A stretch of 64,000 nucleotides of DNA from Rhizobium sp. S152 (GTDB lineage: Bacteria; Pseudomonadota; Alphaproteobacteria; Rhizobiales; Rhizobiaceae). The stretch's first letter is position 1. Every line of letters starts with the position of its first letter. The notes beneath the pieces were generated by a model. That model saw only the letters and a list, made by a program, of their open reading frames with translations. It did no database searches and was not told the DNA's origin. This document shows positions 61,718 through 64,000 of the stretch, one piece after another. The translations under genes were made by a program, and so were the position numbers. The stretch spans positions 62,001 to 126,000 of the forward strand of contig NZ_JAUDRZ010000003.1 of NCBI RefSeq assembly GCF_030380735.1, read 5' to 3'.

Positions 61718-63121
61718 CTAGATTTTTTGGCCTTCCTTGACCAGTTCGTCCATAACGGAGCGAACGGCGGATTCGGCGATCGCGATGATCTCGTCAACCT
61801 CCTCCTTGGTCGTGACCAGCGGCGGCGCGAAGCCGAGAATGTCGCCATGCGGCATCGCGCGGGCAATGAGACCACGATTTCGTGCCGCTTTCGATACACG
61901 TCCGCCGATCGCAAGGTCCGGCGCAAAACGCGTCTTTTTCTCGCGATCCGCGACAAACTCGATGGCGCCCATCAGACCGACGCCGCGAACTTCGCCAACG
62001 ATAGGAAGCTGCGCAAACGTTGCCTTCAGTCTTTCCTGGAAGTAGGCACCCACCTCGCGCGCATTGCCCGGCAGATTTTCGCTCTCGACGATATCGAGAA
62101 CCGCGTTCGCCGCAGCTGCGCCGATCGGATGACCAGAATAGGTATAGCCATGCGAGAACGCGCCGACGCGGTCGGCTCCCTCCTCCATAACCTTGTAGAC
62201 TTTCTCACCGACAATCGCGCCGGAGAGTGGGAAATAGGCAGAAGTCAGGCCCTTGGCGACGGTGATCAGGTCGGGCTCGATACCATAATGCTGCGATCCG
62301 AACATCGAACCGGTGCGCCCGAAGCCGGTAATGACCTCGTCGGCGATAAGCAGGATGTCGTATTTTCGGAGGACTTTCTGCACTTCTTCCCAATAGCCCT
62401 GCGGCGGGGGCGTGATGCCACCGGTGCCAAGTACCGGCTCGGCGATGAACGCCCCGATCGTGTCCGGGTCTTCGCGCAGGATCAGCGCTTCCAGTTCGTC
62501 GGCGCGGCGTTTCGAGAATTCCTGCTCCGTCTCGCCGGCTTCCGCGCCCCAGTAATGGTGCGGCGCCCCGGTATGCAGGATGCCGGCGCGGGGCAGATCC
62601 ATATGATCATGGTAAAAGCTCATGCCGGTCATCGAGCCGGAAACGACACTGCAGCCGTGATAACCGCGTTCTCGCGAAATGATTTTCTTCTTGTTCGGCT
62701 TGCCGCGAAGGTTGTTGTAGTACCAGACCATCTTGGCCTGTGTTTCATTGGCGTCCGACCCGGACATCCCGTAAAACACCTTGCTCATCTTGCCGGGCGC
62801 CATCTTCACAAGGCGATCGGAAAGGATGGCCAGTTCGTCCGTCGTGTGCGCCGCGTAGGAGTGATAGTAGGCGAGGCGATAGGCCTGACGCGAAATGGCC
62901 TCGGCCACCTCGGTGCGGCCATAGCCGACATTGACGCAGTAAAGCCCAGCAAAACCGTCGATCAACTGTTTGCCATGGGCGTCCTGAATGCGGATGCCCT
63001 TGCCGGTTTCGACAATCGTCGGATCGCCCATCTTTCCGCTGGCGAAGTCCTTGAGCTGGGTGAAGGGATGCAGGACCGCATTGCGGTCCATTTCCGCGAT
63101 CCGGTTGATATCTATGGTCAT
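61718..63121 (-). CDS. doeD: Diaminobutyrate transaminase (DoeD)
   Basis: Class III PLP aminotransferase, 467 residues from the ATG at 63121 (AAGGAC upstream; the ATG at 63184 would overlap doeC). Features: YGMSGSDANETQAK (substrate/PLP phosphate), LLIADEVITGFGRTGSMFG (Asp that contacts PLP), and ITVAKGLTSAY with PLP lysine K290. In the ectoine route it converts L-2,4-diaminobutyrate to aspartate semialdehyde. Thirteen bases after doeC. Confidence 0.88.
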   Translation of the reverse strand: MTIDINRIAEMDRNAVLHPFTQLKDFASGKMGDPTIVETGKGIRIQDAHGKQLIDGFAGLYCVNVGYGRTEVAEAISRQAYRLAYYHSYAAHTTDELAILSDRLVKMAPGKMSKVFYGMSGSDANETQAKMVWYYNNLRGKPNKKKIISRERGYHGCSVVSGSMTGMSFYHDHMDLPRAGILHTGAPHHYWGAEAGETEQEFSKRRADELEALILREDPDTIGAFIAEPVLGTGGITPPPQGYWEEVQKVLRKYDILLIADEVITGFGRTGSMFGSQHYGIEPDLITVAKGLTSAYFPLSGAIVGEKVYKVMEEGADRVGAFSHGYTYSGHPIGAAAANAVLDIVESENLPGNAREVGAYFQERLKATFAQLPIVGEVRGVGLMGAIEFVADREKKTRFAPDLAIGGRVSKAARNRGLIARAMPHGDILGFAPPLVTTKEEVDEIIAIAESAVRSVMDELVKEGQKI

Positions 63122-63134
63122 GGCAGAAGTCCTT

Positions 63135-64000
63135 TCATGCAGCGAGATTGCCGAAGCAGACATATTTTGCTTCGAGATATTCAAGGAGGCCGTGGCGCGA
63201 ACCCTCGCGGCCGAGACCGGATTGCTTCCAGCCTCCGAAGGGGATCGGTGCGCCTGTGAATTTTGGCGTGTTGACTGCGATCATGCCGTATTCAAGCCGG
63301 TCTGTAAGACGCATCGCACGGCCGAGATCGTTGGTGTAGACATAGGCGGCCAATCCCATTTCTGTGGCATTGGCACGCGCAATCACCTCCTGCTCGTCAT
63401 CGAATGGCAGGATCGCCGCGACCGGTCCGAAGGTTTCCTCACGCGCGATCAGCATGTCATCGGTGACGTCGGCCAGCACGGTCGGGGTAACGAAGTTGCC
63501 GCCGAGCGGGCTATCTTGTCCGCCGCAAACAAGACGCGCACCGGCGGAAACAGCCTGGGCAATCTGCTGCCGACATTTTTCGGCGACGGACGAGCGTGTC
63601 ATCGGTCCGATATCGACGCCAGGCGCGAGGCCGTGGCCGACGTTGAGTTTGGCACTTGCCTTGGCGAACTGATCGACAAAGCGTTCGTAAAGGCCGCGCT
63701 GGACATAGATTCGGTTGGCGGCAAGGCAATCCTGCCCCGAAGTCGCGAACTTTGCGCCGATGCAGCCTTTCACGGCTTTCCCAAGCTCGGCATCATCGAA
63801 CAGGATGAAAGGTGCATGCCCGCCGAGTTCCAGCGAGGCCTTCTTGATGGTCGCCGCCGATTGCGTCAGCAGAATGCGGCCGACCTCCGTCGAGCCGGTA
63901 AAGGAGAATGCGCGTACATCCGTATGCTCCAGCAGGCGGCGCGCAAGTGGCGCAGCTTTACCGGTGAGAACCTGAAATACGCCGGCAGGCATGCCCGCCT
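63135..64000 (-). CDS. doeC: Aspartate-semialdehyde dehydrogenase (DoeC), partial
   Basis: NAD(P)-dependent aldehyde dehydrogenase of the succinate-semialdehyde/GabD-like group; the N-terminal part lies beyond the right edge. About 288 codons are visible. The glycine motif is FSFTGSTEVGR, the catalytic Glu lies in ASLELGGHAP, the catalytic Cys in FATSGQDCLAANR, and the C-terminal signature is FGGWKQSGLGREGS. Context (doeD directly downstream) suggests oxidation of aspartate semialdehyde to aspartate, the last step of ectoine catabolism. GabD is the alternative by sequence alone. Confidence 0.88.
   Translation of the reverse strand, partial: AGMPAGVFQVLTGKAAPLARRLLEHTDVRAFSFTGSTEVGRILLTQSAATIKKASLELGGHAPFILFDDAELGKAVKGCIGAKFATSGQDCLAANRIYVQRGLYERFVDQFAKASAKLNVGHGLAPGVDIGPMTRSSVAEKCRQQIAQAVSAGARLVCGGQDSPLGGNFVTPTVLADVTDDMLIAREETFGPVAAILPFDDEQEVIARANATEMGLAAYVYTNDLGRAMRLTDRLEYGMIAVNTPKFTGAPIPFGGWKQSGLGREGSRHGLLEYLEAKYVCFGNLAA

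Noticed and set aside
1..64000. CRISPR arrays, tRNA or rRNA genes, phage genes, replication origin
   Set aside because: No regularly spaced direct repeats, no tRNA/rRNA-like sequence, and no repABC, integrase or structural phage genes were seen.

Overview
The window looks like part of an alphaproteobacterial genome, most likely from the Rhizobiaceae (Rhizobium, Sinorhizobium or Agrobacterium relatives). The reasons are its high G+C coding DNA, its density of ABC transporters and catabolic operons, an ectoine uptake and breakdown cluster of the kind known from Sinorhizobium, and an IRO-box-like site before an iron-responsive sigma factor gene. No rRNA, tRNA, ribosomal protein or replication gene is visible. 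The content would suit a megaplasmid or chromid, but the sequence does not prove that.

Layout from left to right. (1) 1-3759: two paralogous type I sulfatases flank a LacI-type regulator gene; a deleted short-chain dehydrogenase pseudogene follows. (2) 3866-6928: three overlapping genes for small membrane-anchored proteins, convergent with a polytopic membrane protein gene; function unknown. (3) 7250-11066: a three-subunit molybdenum hydroxylase of the PaoABC type, followed by an IS5-like transposase remnant. (4) 11415-17992, minus strand: a urea/amide ABC transporter (urtABCDE type) with formamidase fmdA and a zinc-ribbon fmdB-like gene. Divergent from it (18332-22625) are a very unusual 1124-residue protein, in which an NCS1 permease is fused through a nine-cysteine segment to a hybrid histidine kinase, and a LuxR-type response regulator. 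A good sigma-54 promoter match precedes the kinase gene. (5) 22812-29738, minus strand: an iron/siderophore system fecI-fecR-receptor-binding protein-double permease, without an ATPase gene. (6) 30147-38545: RND efflux pair, isoprenylcysteine-methyltransferase-like protein, OmpR-type regulator, MipA outer membrane protein (opposite strand) and histidine kinase.

(7) 38905-52133: a catabolic locus for an unidentified, probably sugar-like or hydroxy-acid substrate. It holds a complete ABC importer (binding protein, two permeases, and the ATPase about 9 kb away), a GntR regulator, a VOC protein, a TIM-barrel isomerase, a Gfo/Idh/MocA dehydrogenase, a large FAD/Fe-S oxidoreductase, and a Tm-1-like protein next to a PEP-hydrolase-like TIM barrel. 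A shared short motif, ACAAATCTGT or one-base variants, lies upstream of four transcription units and suggests one regulon. (8) 52689-64000, minus strand: ectoine/5-hydroxyectoine uptake (ehuBCDA) and catabolism (eutB, eutC, doeA, doeB, doeD, doeC) with the MocR-type regulator enuR. doeC runs off the right edge.

The main themes are scavenging of organic nitrogen and carbon (amides, purine- or urea-like solutes, ectoines, sulfated compounds), iron uptake and envelope stress/efflux. The most unusual items are the transporter-kinase fusion beside the urt/fmd genes, the regulon with Tm-1-like and PEP-hydrolase-like proteins, and the small-protein cassette at 3866-6928.
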